Shown: positions 33,516-42,904, numbered from the stretch's first letter. The stretch: DNA of 64,000 nucleotides from Plantibacter flavus (GCF_900177615.1 NZ_FXAP01000001.1:440825-504824); one strand, 5' to 3'. Notes: a model not told the origin generated them from the letters alone. Program-made: numbers and translations.

Positions 33516-34589
33516 ATGGAGCATTCGGCCGGATCACCTCCCTCAAGCGATCCGTCTGCTCTGCCCCCGATCGAAGAACTGGTTCCCCCGATGAGCGTCA
33601 TGGCCCCTGCAGCGCGCCCGCAGCGCGCCCCGGAGTCGACCGGCTCGACGCGCCGCCGGGTGAGCCTCGTGCGGCGCCGGGCGACCACGCTCGCGTTGGC
33701 CGTCGGTGTCCCGCTCGCCCTGCTGACGGCCGCCCACGCCCTCGTCCCCGACATCCTCGGCCTCGGACTCGTCTGGGACAACGCCCTGCCGTGGACGTGG
33801 GTCGTGCTGCCGGTGCTCTTCCTCGTCCTCCTCGTCGCCCGCACGCCGGGCGCCGTCATCGGTCTCCTCGCGCCGACGCTCGTCTGGGCCTTCCTGTTCG
33901 GCCCCGGCGTCGTCCCCATGGGTGACGCACGCTCGGCAGTCCCCGCCGAGGCCTCCCTCACGGTCGCCAGCCAGAACCTCGGGCCGGAGGGCGATCCCGC
34001 GGTCATCGCGGCTTCCCTCCAGGCCAGTGGGGCGGATCTCATCGCGCTCCAGGAGATCGAGGACCACGACCGCGAACCGCTCGCCGCGACGCTCGACGAG
34101 CAGTACCCGTACTCCGTGCTCACGGGGACGGTGGGTCTCTGGAGCCGCTATCCGATCGCCGACTCGGTCGGGCTGAAGCTCGGCCTCGACTGGTACCGGG
34201 CGATCAACGCCGTCGTCGACACCCCGTCCGGAGCCGTGAGCGTCTACGTGATCCACGCCGACTCCGCGCGTCCGGGTGCCCACGCCGAACGGGACGTGAT
34301 GCTCGCGGAGTTGGCCGACACCGTCGCGGCGAACACCCGCGATCGGATCGTCGTCATGGGCGACTTCAACGCCTCAGCCTCCGACCGGGCGCTCGCCGCG
34401 CTCCAGAGCGAGGTGTCGGAGCCCAACCAGAGCGAGGGCGGCTTCGGACTCACCTGGCCGGCCGGGACACCGCTCATGCGACTCGACCACGTCTTCGTCC
34501 GCGGCATGACCGCGACCCACAACGCCGTCGGCGACGCCGAGGGCAGCGACCACCACGGCATCGTGTCGAGCTTCCGGCTCGACCGCTGA
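33516..34589 (+). CDS. Membrane protein with an endonuclease/exonuclease/phosphatase (EEP) domain
   Basis: This 357-residue protein has three hydrophobic segments after a basic N-terminus (about 55-135). An EEP domain then starts at about 145 (VASQNLG), with LIALQEIEDHD (Mg-binding Glu), MGDFNAS (Asp/Asn) and GSDHHGIV (catalytic His) near the end. The topology predicts the catalytic domain outside the membrane. The substrate could be DNA, a phosphoinositide-like lipid or another phosphodiester. The first ATG (33516) has a weak ribosome-binding site; an in-frame ATG at 33591 is an alternative. Confidence 0.82.
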   Translation: MEHSAGSPPSSDPSALPPIEELVPPMSVMAPAARPQRAPESTGSTRRRVSLVRRRATTLALAVGVPLALLTAAHALVPDILGLGLVWDNALPWTWVVLPVLFLVLLVARTPGAVIGLLAPTLVWAFLFGPGVVPMGDARSAVPAEASLTVASQNLGPEGDPAVIAASLQASGADLIALQEIEDHDREPLAATLDEQYPYSVLTGTVGLWSRYPIADSVGLKLGLDWYRAINAVVDTPSGAVSVYVIHADSARPGAHAERDVMLAELADTVAANTRDRIVVMGDFNASASDRALAALQSEVSEPNQSEGGFGLTWPAGTPLMRLDHVFVRGMTATHNAVGDAEGSDHHGIVSSFRLDR

Positions 34590-34646
34590 CCACCGCGCCT
34601 CGGGCGACGATCCGCGGCTCTGCGCCCGTTCAGCCGATGTCACTAG

Positions 34647-35987
<1,341 letters not shown>

Positions 35988-35999
35988 GCATCGTCACCT

Positions 36000-36041
36000 G
36001 AAGGCTCTCAGGGGTGCCGATCGGCACCCTTGAGAGCCTTC
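36000..36041. terminator. Terminator after eno
   Basis: A 19-bp stem with a single G-T wobble, 36000-36018 with 36023-36041 (ends GAAGGCTCTC), and a GATC loop lie 12 bp after the eno stop. Expression of the DivIC-like gene must therefore depend on read-through or on its own promoter. Confidence 0.9.
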
Positions 36042-36061
36042 GTCGTGTGCGGGAGGCGCCT

Positions 36062-36829
36062 GTGAAGAAGCCATCGATGCCGGCCGGCGGCGAGTCGAAG
36101 CCCACACCGTCCGGCAGCGGAGCAGCGTCCTCCTCGTCGTCGAAGCAGCGATCGGCGGCGAAGCCCCGGTCGAGCTCCGCGGATGCCTCCGCCAAGCGCG
36201 CCTCCTCGTCGTCCAAGCGCCCGGCGGGAGCCACCGCGAAGCCCGCACGCTCCGCAGCCACAGCCCCGCGGTCGACGACGAAGGCCCCACGATCCGCGTC
36301 GGCCGGTTCCTCGGCACCGCGCTCGCGCACCGGCTCGACACGGACCGCCCCGGCACGCCAGTCGGACGCCGGCGGCTGGTTGCGGAGTCTGCGACTGTCC
36401 GGGTTCAGCGTCCTGCTCCTCGGCATCCTCGTGCTCGGGGTCGTCGTCCTCGCGCCGAACCTCAAGACCTTCCTCGAGCAGCGGCAGCAGATCGCCGCGC
36501 TGGAGGCCGGTGTCGCCGACACCCAGAAGAAGGTGGACGCGCAGCAGGCCGAACGCGAGCGCTGGAACGATCAGAGCTACGTCATGACGCAGGCGCGCGA
36601 CCGCCTGTTCTACGCCCTGCCCGGCGAGGTCAGCTACATCATCATCAACGACGTCGACCCGGCCTCGCTGCCCACCACCGAGGCACCCGTGAGCGACACG
36701 CTCGTCGACTCGCAGTCCGACTGGCTCGACGGCCTGCTGTCCTCGCTCGTCGCCACCGGCTACTCGCCGGCCCCGGTCGCGACCGAGACCCCTGCTCCCG
36801 CGCAGACGACGCCTCCCGCCGGCGGCTGA
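36062..36829 (+). CDS. DivIC/FtsB-type septum formation protein
   Basis: This 255-residue bitopic protein has a long Ser/Ala/Lys-rich cytoplasmic tail (1-105), one membrane helix (about 114-135, FSVLLLGILVLGVVVLAP) and a short coiled coil (about 138-170, QRQQIAALEAG). It then has the DivIC-like segment ARDRLFYALPGE and a Pro/Thr-rich C-terminus. FtsB/DivIC proteins join FtsQ and FtsL in the division complex. Position between eno and DUF501 is the conserved actinobacterial arrangement. The GTG at 36062 was chosen for its GGGAGG ribosome-binding site; the upstream extension would cross the terminator. Confidence 0.88.
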   Translation: MKKPSMPAGGESKPTPSGSGAASSSSSKQRSAAKPRSSSADASAKRASSSSKRPAGATAKPARSAATAPRSTTKAPRSASAGSSAPRSRTGSTRTAPARQSDAGGWLRSLRLSGFSVLLLGILVLGVVVLAPNLKTFLEQRQQIAALEAGVADTQKKVDAQQAERERWNDQSYVMTQARDRLFYALPGEVSYIIINDVDPASLPTTEAPVSDTLVDSQSDWLDGLLSSLVATGYSPAPVATETPAPAQTTPPAGG

Positions 36830-36867
36830 CGTCCGGACGCAGTGGCGAACCCGGCGATAATGGAACC

Positions 36868-37389
36868 ATGAGCACCCCTCCCTTCGGCCCCGTCTCCGAG
36901 CGCGACGTCGAGATCGTGTCGGCGCAACTGGGACGTCCTGCCCGAAACGTCGTCGGCATCGCGGCGCGCTGTGTCTGCGGCGCCCCGACGGTCGTCTCCA
37001 CCGCTCCTCGCCTGGCCGACGGCACGCCGTTCCCCACGTTCTACTACCTGACCCACCCGGCCGCCACGGCCGCGGTGTCCTCGCTCGAGGCGACCCAGGT
37101 GATGAACGAGTACAACGAGCTCCTGGCCGAGGACGAAGCGGTCCGTGCCGACTACGCAACCGCGCACACGTCCTACCTCGCCGACCGCACCTCCATCGCA
37201 GAGGTCGCCGAGATCGACGGGATCTCCGCCGGCGGCATGCCGGTGCGGGTCAAGTGCCTCCACGCGCTCGTCGGCCACGCCCTCGCGGCTGGTCCGGGCG
37301 TCAACCCCATCGGCGACCTCGCGCTCGACCGCGCGAGCTGGAGCCCCGAGGTGTGCGCATGCGCGGACGGCCAGGCGGGGCAGGGATAG
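36868..37389 (+). CDS. DUF501 family protein
   Basis: This 173-residue protein of unknown function starts with SERDVEIVSAQLGRPARNV, contains the conserved RCVCGAPTVV, TFYYLTHP and RVKCLHALVGH segments, and ends in a CACADG motif. The conserved Cys and His residues suggest metal or cofactor binding, which is unproven. It follows the DivIC-like gene as in most actinobacteria. GATAAT lies 6 nt before the ATG (36856-36861), so it also has its own leaderless promoter. The end overlaps the protease start by 31 nt. Confidence 0.92.
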   Translation: MSTPPFGPVSERDVEIVSAQLGRPARNVVGIAARCVCGAPTVVSTAPRLADGTPFPTFYYLTHPAATAAVSSLEATQVMNEYNELLAEDEAVRADYATAHTSYLADRTSIAEVAEIDGISAGGMPVRVKCLHALVGHALAAGPGVNPIGDLALDRASWSPEVCACADGQAGQG

Positions 37390-38732
37390 GCCCCGCACGC
37401 GACGGGGGTCGCCTGTGGGGGAGTGACGGACCGCGACGCGGAGACCGTCGTCGTCCGCGCGGCCTCCGAGGTGCACTGTCGGCGCTGTCCACGGTGCTCC
37501 TGGCGTTCCTGCTCGTGGGGACGCAGGCGCTCCCGGCGTCGGCGGACACGGTGCGCGACATGCAGTACTGGCTCGGCGACTACGGCTTCACGACGGCGTG
37601 GGAGAAGACGAAAGGCGCCGGTGTCACCGTAGCCGTGATCGACACCGGTATCGCGAGCGGGCCGGCGGAGTTGACCGGTGCGGTCGCGGGTGGCGTCGAC
37701 GTCTCCGGGCTCGGGAGTCCCGACGGCCGGACACCGGTGGGTTCCGAGGGGAGTGAGCACGGAACGCTGGTCGCCTCGATGATCGCCGGACGTGGTCGCA
37801 CGGGCGGTGCCGGGGTCATCGGCGTGGCGCCCGAGGCGCGCCTGCTCTCCGTCTCGGTCGGGTTCGGCTCCGACGGGTCGGCCGTCATCCCCTGGGACGA
37901 TCAGATCGCGACCGCCGTCCGGTGGGCGGTGGACAACGGTGCCGACGTCATCAACATGTCGCTGACGCGCAACAGTCTCGACTGGCCGACGAGCTGGGAC
38001 GACGCCTTCCTCTACGCCTTCTCGCACGACGTCGTCGTGGTGGCTGCAGCGGGCAACCGGGGGAGCGGGACGGTCGAGGTCGGTGCTCCGGCGACGATCC
38101 CGGGTGTGCTGACCGTCGCCGGTGTGGACCGCACGGGGTCGGCGAGCTTCGACGCCTCGAGCCAGGGCATCACGATCGCCGTCGCTGCGCCGAGCGAGCA
38201 ACTCGTCGGGGTGACGCCCGCCGGGTCCTACGTGCAGTGGCAGGGGACGAGCGGGGCGGCACCGATCGTCTCCGGCCTCGTGGCCCTCGTCCGCTCCGCC
38301 TGGCCGGAGCTCAGTGCCGCCGACGCCATCAAGCGCGTGACGGCAACGGCGAAGCAGGTGGGCGACTCCGCGCAGAGCCCCATCTACGGCGCAGGACTCA
38401 TCGACGCCGCGAAGGCGGTGAGCGGTACCGTCGGTCCGGCGGCGACCTCGCCGGAGCAGCAGCTGTCCGACTGGATCACGCTCTACCGACGGGCGCCGCA
38501 GGTCCCCGATCCCGACCCGGGTGCCGAGCAGCCCTCGCCGACACCGGAGCCGATACCCCCGGCGATCCCGGAGAACGAGGCCGTCGAGGTGCGCGCCAAC
38601 CCGTTCCTCCCGACGCCGAGCACCCTGCTCTACGGGTCGCTGCCACTGGCGCTCCTCCTCGGAACTGGTAGCCTGGTCACGCTCGGTGTCATAGGCGCTA
38701 CCAGGCATTTCAAGCGGGTGCTGCAGAAGTAG
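37359..38732 (+). CDS. Secreted, membrane-anchored subtilase (S8 family, mycosin-like)
   Basis: This 457-residue protein has an Arg-rich N-terminus and signal sequence ending at ALPASA (about 62), then the subtilase domain. The catalytic triad is D95 (VIDTG), H134 (SEHGT) and S298 (GTSGAAP), with the oxyanion Asn N233. A Pro-rich spacer and a C-terminal membrane helix (about 425-448) with a basic tail follow, so the protease faces outward. This architecture is like mycosins (MycP) of type VII secretion, but no ESX component is in the window. ATG 37359 was chosen for AGG 8 nt upstream and sits inside the end of DUF501. Confidence 0.85.
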   Translation: MRGRPGGAGIGPARDGGRLWGSDGPRRGDRRRPRGLRGALSALSTVLLAFLLVGTQALPASADTVRDMQYWLGDYGFTTAWEKTKGAGVTVAVIDTGIASGPAELTGAVAGGVDVSGLGSPDGRTPVGSEGSEHGTLVASMIAGRGRTGGAGVIGVAPEARLLSVSVGFGSDGSAVIPWDDQIATAVRWAVDNGADVINMSLTRNSLDWPTSWDDAFLYAFSHDVVVVAAAGNRGSGTVEVGAPATIPGVLTVAGVDRTGSASFDASSQGITIAVAAPSEQLVGVTPAGSYVQWQGTSGAAPIVSGLVALVRSAWPELSAADAIKRVTATAKQVGDSAQSPIYGAGLIDAAKAVSGTVGPAATSPEQQLSDWITLYRRAPQVPDPDPGAEQPSPTPEPIPPAIPENEAVEVRANPFLPTPSTLLYGSLPLALLLGTGSLVTLGVIGATRHFKRVLQK

Positions 38733-38798
38733 TACTCTGTTCCGATATTCTCAGACACTCATCTGAACCAATCGTCTTGACGTAGGAGATCGTTCGCC

Positions 38799-40349
38799 GT
38801 GCCCAAAATTCTGATCGTCGGTGGTGGTTACGCCGGGTTCTACACCGCATGGAAGCTCGAGAAGCAGCTTCGTCGTGGTGAGGCCGAAGTCACCATGGTC
38901 GACCCGCTGCCCTACATGACCTACCAGCCCTTCCTGCCGGAGGTCGCCGCCGGTTCCATCGAGCCGCGTCACGCGGTCGTCTCGCCGCGTCGCCACCTGA
39001 AGCACACCAACGTGATCACCGCCAAGGTCACGGGCATCAACCACGCCGAGAAGAAGGCGACCATCACGCCTGAGGTCGGTGAGCCCTGGGAGGTCGACTA
39101 CGACATCATCGTCGTCACCGCCGGAGCCGTCTCCCGCACCTTCCCGATCCCCGGTGTCGCCGACACCGCGATCGGTCTCAAGACCATCGAAGAGGCCGTC
39201 GCGATCCGCGACCGCGTGCTCTCCAACTTCGACAAGGCCGCGAACCTGCCGGCCGGGCCCGAGCGCGACCGCCTCCTGACCTTCACGGTCGTCGGTGGCG
39301 GCTTCGCCGGTATCGAGGTCTTCGCCGAGCTGCGTTCCTTCGCGAGCTCGTTGCTGAAGTTCTACCCGCAGCTGTCCTTCGAGGACACGCACTTCCACCT
39401 CATCGAGGCCATGGGTCGCATCATGCCCGAGGTCAAGATCGAGACGAGCCACTGGGTCCTCAAGAACCTGGCCGAGCGCGGCGCACTCGTGCACCTCGAC
39501 ACCCAGCTGCAGTCGGCTGTCGACGGCAAGATCGAGCTCTCGACCGGTGAGTCGTTCGAGTCCGACCTCATCGTCTGGACCGCCGGTGTCATGGCGAACC
39601 CGGGCGTCGTCCGCGGTGGCGACCTGCCCGTCGAGGAGCGCGGTCGCATCAAGACCCGCGCCGACCTCCGCGTCGGCACCGACGACGACATCGTCGAGGG
39701 TGCTTGGGCAGCAGGCGACGTCTCCGCCGTCCCCGACCTCAGTGGTGGTGGCGTCGGCGGTTTCTGCGTGCCGAACGCTCAGCACGCCGTCCGTCAGGGC
39801 AAGCTCCTCGCGAAGAACATCACCGCGGTCCTCCGTGGCGAGGAGCCGAAGAACTACTTCCACAAGAACATGGGTGCGGTCGCCGGTCTCGGTATCGGTG
39901 TCGGTGTCTTCCAGTCCGGCAACCTCGCGATCAAGGGCCTCCCGGCCTGGTTCGCTCACCGCGGGTACCACGGGCTGGCCATGCCGAGCTTCGAGCGCAA
40001 GTTCCGCGTGTTCGGTGGCTGGTGGAACAACTTCTGGCTGGGACGCGACATCGTCTCCCTGTCGGCCGTGCAGACGCCGCGTGAGGCCTTCGAGACCTTC
40101 GCGTCGCGCCCGAAGCCCCCGGCAGACGCTGCGGCCCCCGCAGCAGCTCCGGCGGCTCCCGCAGCGGCTGAGAAGCCCGCTCGCAAGGCTCCCGTGAAGC
40201 GCAAGCCGAAGGCCGCCCCGGCCGAGGCCGCAGCGCCCGCCGCCGAGGCCCCCGCTGCCGAGGCTCCTGCTGGCACCGGCGCCCCGACCGGTGCCGACGA
40301 CGAGCAGGCCTACGCGACGCCCGCTGAGGAAGTCAGCGCGAACAAGTAG
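38799..40349 (+). CDS. ndh: Type II NADH:quinone oxidoreductase (NDH-2)
   Basis: This 516-residue flavoprotein passes electrons from NADH to menaquinone without pumping protons. The FAD motif is VGGGYAGFY (7-15) and the NADH motif is VVGGGFAGIE (about 164). Later come WAAGDVSAVP (FAD, second part) and an amphipathic C-terminal region that attaches to the membrane (about 370-425). An unusual Ala/Pro/Lys-rich tail of about 80 residues follows. TATTCT -10-like and inverted-repeat (TCAGA-N6-TCTGA) sequences lie in the 66-bp upstream gap. GTG start. A terminator follows. Confidence 0.92.
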   Translation: MPKILIVGGGYAGFYTAWKLEKQLRRGEAEVTMVDPLPYMTYQPFLPEVAAGSIEPRHAVVSPRRHLKHTNVITAKVTGINHAEKKATITPEVGEPWEVDYDIIVVTAGAVSRTFPIPGVADTAIGLKTIEEAVAIRDRVLSNFDKAANLPAGPERDRLLTFTVVGGGFAGIEVFAELRSFASSLLKFYPQLSFEDTHFHLIEAMGRIMPEVKIETSHWVLKNLAERGALVHLDTQLQSAVDGKIELSTGESFESDLIVWTAGVMANPGVVRGGDLPVEERGRIKTRADLRVGTDDDIVEGAWAAGDVSAVPDLSGGGVGGFCVPNAQHAVRQGKLLAKNITAVLRGEEPKNYFHKNMGAVAGLGIGVGVFQSGNLAIKGLPAWFAHRGYHGLAMPSFERKFRVFGGWWNNFWLGRDIVSLSAVQTPREAFETFASRPKPPADAAAPAAAPAAPAAAEKPARKAPVKRKPKAAPAEAAAPAAEAPAAEAPAGTGAPTGADDEQAYATPAEEVSANK

Positions 40350-40376
40350 TCCGGTCCGGAGCCCAGCTCCGTTCCT

Positions 40377-40420
40377 CGAGAGGCGCATGTCATCCGGTCC
40401 GCCGGGGCATGCGCCTCTCG
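40377..40420. terminator. Terminator after ndh
   Basis: A perfect 13-bp stem (CGAGAGGCGCATG at 40377-40389 with 40408-40420) and an 18-nt loop lie between ndh and the tRNA gene. Confidence 0.85.
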
Positions 40421-40451
40421 GCGTTCAACGCCTCGATACGATGAGGTGCAC

Positions 40452-40525
40452 GCCCCCGTAGCCCAACTGGCAGAGGCAGGCGACTTAAAATCGCCGCAGT
40501 GTGGGTTCGAACCCCACCGGGGGTA
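40452..40525 (+). tRNA. tRNA-Leu (anticodon TAA), short variable arm
   Basis: The 74-nt cloverleaf has acceptor GCCCCCG/CGGGGGT (1-72 is G-T), anticodon stem GGCGA/TCGCC and loop CTTAAAA with anticodon TAA at 40486-40488. The variable region is only 5 nt (GCAGT), and the T arm is GTGGG-TTCGAAC-CCCAC. The CCA end is not encoded. Bacterial leucine tRNAs normally have a long variable arm, so the short one is noteworthy. The anticodon would read TTA, the rarest Leu codon in GC-rich genomes. Confidence 0.85.
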
Positions 40526-40769
40526 CGGTCATTGCCAGGTGTCGAACGGCGCTGCTGCGTTGACTGACCCCGTGAGGATCGACGACAGCCGCGGCTGTCT
40601 CGGCCTAATGACGCGCTGCATCGGCTCCTCGGCATCCTTCGTGTTTCATATTCATACGGCGTCGATCACAGGCAGGGGCTGCCCCGAGGACACGCAGGCC
40701 GGGTCTCGTTAGGCTGCAGGAGGTCGGTTGTGCACAGAGGCATCGCGGCCGAAGATCGTTGGGGGAACG
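40526..40769. other. Non-coding, comparatively AT-rich stretch between tRNA-Leu and the M15/propeller gene
   Basis: No gene is seen in these 244 bp. A perfect palindrome, GACAGCCGCGGCTGTC (40584-40599; 6-bp stem with a CGCG loop), may end the tRNA transcript. A TAGGCT box at 40710-40715 is a possible -10 for the downstream secreted protein. Base composition around 40635-40660 (CATATTCATA) is lower in GC than the surroundings. Confidence 0.5.
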
Positions 40770-42203
40770 ATGAAGAAACTGAAATTGGGGCGCGTCGTCG
40801 CCCTTGCCGCACTCGTGGGGCTGTTGGCGGCGGGTAATCCGGTCGGACAAATATCGAGCGCGTCCGCTGCGACGGTGTCGTCCGATCGTCAAGTGCTCGC
40901 TCAAGCGCTGATGGATGGACAGGCGGCGGGCACATTCGATTCGATCTCGAGCGGAGTCGTGGACAACATCATCGCTCCGGTCGCAGCCGGCCAGAATCCT
41001 ACGATCGGATGCCGGGTGGACACGCGCATCCTGCAGGTGATGGTCCTGACGCTTCAGGACTACGGCTCACTGACCATCAGCGACCTCAACCGGTCGTGCC
41101 CGGGAGTGGAGCAGGATCCGACCTGTCCGACCGATTACGAATCGCCCCACTGTGCCGACCCTGGACTGGCAGTCGATGTGACATCGGTCGGCGGAACGGT
41201 CCTCTCCGGTGGAACGGAGTCGATACCGTTCCTGCAGTACCTCGACCAGTTCGTCCCGGTGGACACCACCGTCGGCCAGAGTCTCTGCGGGAGCGGCGAC
41301 GTCGCGCTGACACGGATCACCTCGCGCTTCGATGACTTCTGCAATCACATCCACGTCGCGCTGCCCTCGACGGGTGACGTCCTTGGTAGTCCGACCGGTG
41401 GTTCCGGCGACTACGGCGCAGGTACGCTCTTCCAGGTCGCCGGAACGGCCCAGGGTTGGAGCAGTGGCGACACCAATCTGACGCTCGCTCCTGATGCTCT
41501 GACTTCCATCAACATGGGTGGCGAGTGGCCCCGAAGCTACATCAGTCAGGAAGGGCGCCTGTTTGAAGTGACGGGTGACGCTGCCGGATGGCACGTTCGT
41601 GACACCGGCGTACCGCTGAACACCACGTCGATGTCGGTCGTCGATACCGGCGAGGAATGGCCGAAGATCTACGCCACCGAAGGCGGAATCCTGTATGAGA
41701 TCACTGCCACCGCAGCGACCGGCTGGGTGAAGAACAGCACGGAGATCGGTGCGAACGGCACCGTGTCTGCTATCTACCGAACCGGTGTCTGGGGGGAGGT
41801 CATGCTGTCCGAAGGCGGCACGCTCTTCCACATCACGGCGGACGCGAGCGGTTGGCACAAGGCCTCCACGGGGATTCCTGTCGGCGCTGACATCTCGGCC
41901 GCGTACCTGGGTGGCACGTGGCCGCAGGTGATGTCGGCAGACGGAGGGTACATCTGGCAGATCTACGGCGACACGTCCGGCTGGCACAAGGCCAACACCG
42001 GCATCCTCGGCGCAGGTCAGGTTTCTGCGGTGAAGGTCTCCGGCACGTGGCCGCAGGTCGTCCTCAATGAGGGCGGGCAACTCTTCCAGGTGTCGGCGAC
42101 CACTGCAGGCTGGTCCAAGAAGCCTCTTGACGTGGCCGTCGGATCGGTGTTCAGCGCGGTTTACATGGGTGGTGAGTGGCCACAGATCATGAAGGTCGGT
42201 TAA
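40770..42203 (+). CDS. Secreted protein with a peptidase M15-like domain and a six-repeat beta-propeller
   Basis: This 477-residue exported protein has a signal peptide (about 1-33). Residues 40-200 resemble a VanY/M15 metallopeptidase: SPH127-x4-GLAVD136 fits the S-x-H-x(n)-G-x-A-x-D zinc motif with one extra spacer, and H193-I-H195 supplies the later His. Cys residues at 81, 110, 119, 128, 173 and 191 suggest disulfides. Residues 218-477 hold six repeats of about 44 residues, each LFQ(V/I)-x4-(S/A)GW-x-K followed by a GGxWP turn, as in tectonin/PLL-type propellers. A cell-wall hydrolase with a glycan-binding propeller is the best guess. GGGGGAA precedes the ATG. Codon use looks less GC-extreme than in neighbouring genes. 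A terminator follows. Confidence 0.7.
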   Translation: MKKLKLGRVVALAALVGLLAAGNPVGQISSASAATVSSDRQVLAQALMDGQAAGTFDSISSGVVDNIIAPVAAGQNPTIGCRVDTRILQVMVLTLQDYGSLTISDLNRSCPGVEQDPTCPTDYESPHCADPGLAVDVTSVGGTVLSGGTESIPFLQYLDQFVPVDTTVGQSLCGSGDVALTRITSRFDDFCNHIHVALPSTGDVLGSPTGGSGDYGAGTLFQVAGTAQGWSSGDTNLTLAPDALTSINMGGEWPRSYISQEGRLFEVTGDAAGWHVRDTGVPLNTTSMSVVDTGEEWPKIYATEGGILYEITATAATGWVKNSTEIGANGTVSAIYRTGVWGEVMLSEGGTLFHITADASGWHKASTGIPVGADISAAYLGGTWPQVMSADGGYIWQIYGDTSGWHKANTGILGAGQVSAVKVSGTWPQVVLNEGGQLFQVSATTAGWSKKPLDVAVGSVFSAVYMGGEWPQIMKVG

Positions 42204-42229
42204 CCGGCAGAGCGACCGCTCGAAGAAGG

Positions 42230-42277
42230 CGGACAGCCTTCCGCGCATCCCCTGGGACGATCGCGGGAGGCTGTTCG
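42230..42277. terminator. Terminator after the M15/propeller gene
   Basis: A 16-bp stem with two G-T wobbles (CGGACAGCCTTCCGCG at 42230-42245 with 42262-42277) and a 16-nt loop, 27 bp after the stop. Confidence 0.75.
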
Positions 42278-42362
42278 TCATTCGTGACGGTCAGCGCCTC
42301 GAGCTGTCAGCGCTACCCCTCATCGACCACGGCGACTCCAATTGGCATGGAAGGATGGACGC

Positions 42363-42578
42363 ATGGCTACCCGCACGATCACGACGCTCGTCGACGACCT
42401 CGACGGTTCCGACATCCCCCGCGGGCTGGGGGAGACGGTCCGGTTCGGCATCGACGGCGAGAACTACGAGATCGACCTGTCCGACGACAACGCTGCGGCG
42501 CTCCGCGAGACGCTGGCGTCGTACGTCGAGGCCGCACGACCCGTCATCGCGTCGGCGTCGCTCCGCCGCTTGCACTGA
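42363..42578 (+). CDS. Lsr2-like protein, dimerisation domain only
   Basis: This 71-residue protein matches the N-terminal half of Lsr2: TITTLVDDLDGSDIP is followed by a short insert, then VRFGIDGENYEIDLS and an amphipathic helix ending ASYVEAARPV. In Lsr2 this half forms dimers and oligomers. The C-terminal DNA-binding domain with its RGR AT-hook-like motif is missing: the protein stops at SASLRRLH. It could bind full-length Lsr2 and alter silencing, but this is inference. The start ATG has GGAAGGATGGA upstream. The frame is closed normally, and I see no remnant of the missing domain downstream. Confidence 0.8.
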   Translation: MATRTITTLVDDLDGSDIPRGLGETVRFGIDGENYEIDLSDDNAAALRETLASYVEAARPVIASASLRRLH

Positions 42579-42649
42579 GCGGTCTGCACGTTCGCCTCGA
42601 TCCTGCAAGGGTCCCTGCCGGGCGAGGGAGCGCGACTAGCGTGCTCAGC

Positions 42650-42904
42650 ATGAGTACTCCGAGCGACCACGACCAGGCCCTGAACGACGACGAGCAGACG
42701 AGCAAGGACCGCACGTACAGCCCCTCCAGCGAGGCGGAGACGGCGGCCAAGCAGGACGACGGGCAGCCCGTCGTGGGCGATCCCGACATCGCCTCCGGCA
42801 TGATCAACGTCGCCCCGGGCACCGGTGGTCCGGACGACACCGGCGACGTCGACGTCGACCCGGGGGAGCTCCACATCCCTCGCGATCCCGACAGCGCGCA
42901 CTGA
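42650..42904 (+). CDS. Small acidic hydrophilic protein of unknown function
   Basis: This 84-residue protein is rich in Asp, Glu, Ser, Thr and Pro, with no hydrophobic segment, no Cys and no recognisable domain; it is probably disordered. The ATG lies 7 nt after TAGCGT (42637-42642) and has no Shine-Dalgarno, so it is probably made from a leaderless mRNA. I do not recognise the family. Regular GC-rich third positions support real coding despite its small size. Confidence 0.6.
   Translation: MSTPSDHDQALNDDEQTSKDRTYSPSSEAETAAKQDDGQPVVGDPDIASGMINVAPGTGGPDDTGDVDVDPGELHIPRDPDSAH

Noticed and set aside
31691-34123. 810-residue minus-strand frame over mazG, hisS and the EEP gene
   Set aside because: Spans three well-supported plus-strand genes and has no recognisable domain.
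36014-36061. N-terminal extension of the DivIC-like protein
   Set aside because: It would translate through the eno terminator hairpin; the GTG at 36062 has a good ribosome-binding site.
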